64,000 nt of DNA from contig NZ_RBXL01000001.1 in assembly GCF_003634315.1 (NCBI RefSeq), positions 1,782,501-1,846,500 on the forward strand, in the 5' to 3' direction. Positions 63,672 through 64,000 of the stretch are shown piece after piece. Position 1 is the first letter of the stretch. Each line of letters opens with the position of its first letter. The DNA is from Thiocapsa rosea (GTDB lineage Bacteria > Pseudomonadota > Gammaproteobacteria > Chromatiales > Chromatiaceae). The notes below the pieces were generated by a model. The model was not told the origin of the DNA. It did no database searches and was given only the letters and a program-made list of their open reading frames with translations. The position numbers and the translations under genes are program-made.

Positions 63672-64000
63672 GGCCCTGATGGTCCTGACGGAAGTTTGAT
63701 GTGCGCGGCCGGGGTTGGCCCCGCAACTTGATTTGCGGCAAAAGACGCCGCGTGTCCCGATCGACCGGCAGGGCGAGCCTGAGCATCCGGCGGGCATGGG
63801 GACGATGAATCGCGCCGGATCGTCCAGGTCAAGACCCGAACTCCGACGACAGCTTTTTTACCCTACAGGGCTACGGGTCTGAGTTCAACCCAAGGGCTTG
63901 GCCCTAGTGACGGTTCGTAAACATAGTGTGCAGATGGGTGAGCGCCATCATCTTGATTCACGGTAGACGGTTGGATGGGTTTCGCTGTGTTCTGTTGGTG
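63672..64000. other. Upstream region of the porin gene
   Basis: About 330 bp without a convincing gene. It should contain the porin promoter, but I see no strong -10/-35 pair. A GGATGGGTTTCGCT stretch at 63972-63985 resembles the reverse complement of AGCGCAGCGAAAC seen near 35693, maybe a short dispersed repeat. Confidence 0.35.

Overview
High-GC chromosomal window, most likely from a gammaproteobacterial purple sulfur bacterium (Chromatiaceae, Thiocapsa-like). This is inferred from the hupK-hypC-hypD-hypE order, glycine-betaine synthesis by glycine methylation, and a TorF-type porin with glnK and two amt genes. No rRNA gene, tRNA, CRISPR or phage gene was seen.

Layout. 1-24.6 kb: a long exopolysaccharide (EPS) locus, almost all on the minus strand. 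At its 5' end is a regulatory trio (PP2C response regulator, HPt protein, STAS protein). Then follow Wza-like and Wzc-like export proteins, glycosyltransferases, an acetyltransferase, Wzy, Wzx and a kinase-like protein. A plus-strand, unusually long type IV pilin gene interrupts the run. More glycosyltransferases follow, then a secreted glycoside hydrolase, a second acetyltransferase, a WecG-family fusion and the initiating sugar-phosphate transferase. 24.7-31.3 kb: glgP, an ABC-F ATPase, comM and ubiK. 31.4-35.6 kb: nitrogen operon torF-glnK-amtB-amt2 behind a recognisable sigma-54 promoter and an NtrC-type site, closed by a strong terminator. 35.7-43.1 kb (minus): speE, an ArsR repressor with a persulfide-sensor-like cysteine pair, a PAS response regulator, a hybrid kinase, bcp and an EnvZ/OmpR-type pair. 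43.3-45.1 kb: a small membrane protein, a TPR protein and an RsmC-like methyltransferase. 45.4-49.5 kb: hydrogenase maturation genes. 49.8-58.2 kb: a PGPGW membrane protein, a DUF6544-like protein, a Gld-type ABC system, mutM and an MscS channel. 58.2-63.7 kb (minus): porin, glycine-betaine synthesis genes and a BCCT transporter.

The most striking unexplained structure is a family of about 17 interspersed repeats of constant length (83-87 bp). Their ends are inverted (TAAACCGCG / CGCGGTTTA) but their cores differ. Six of them supply the stop codon of the neighbouring gene. At three places two copies face each other across an AT-rich linker to make a unit of 193-195 bp. The repeats are absent from the 25-kb EPS and glgP block and from the 14 kb after comM.
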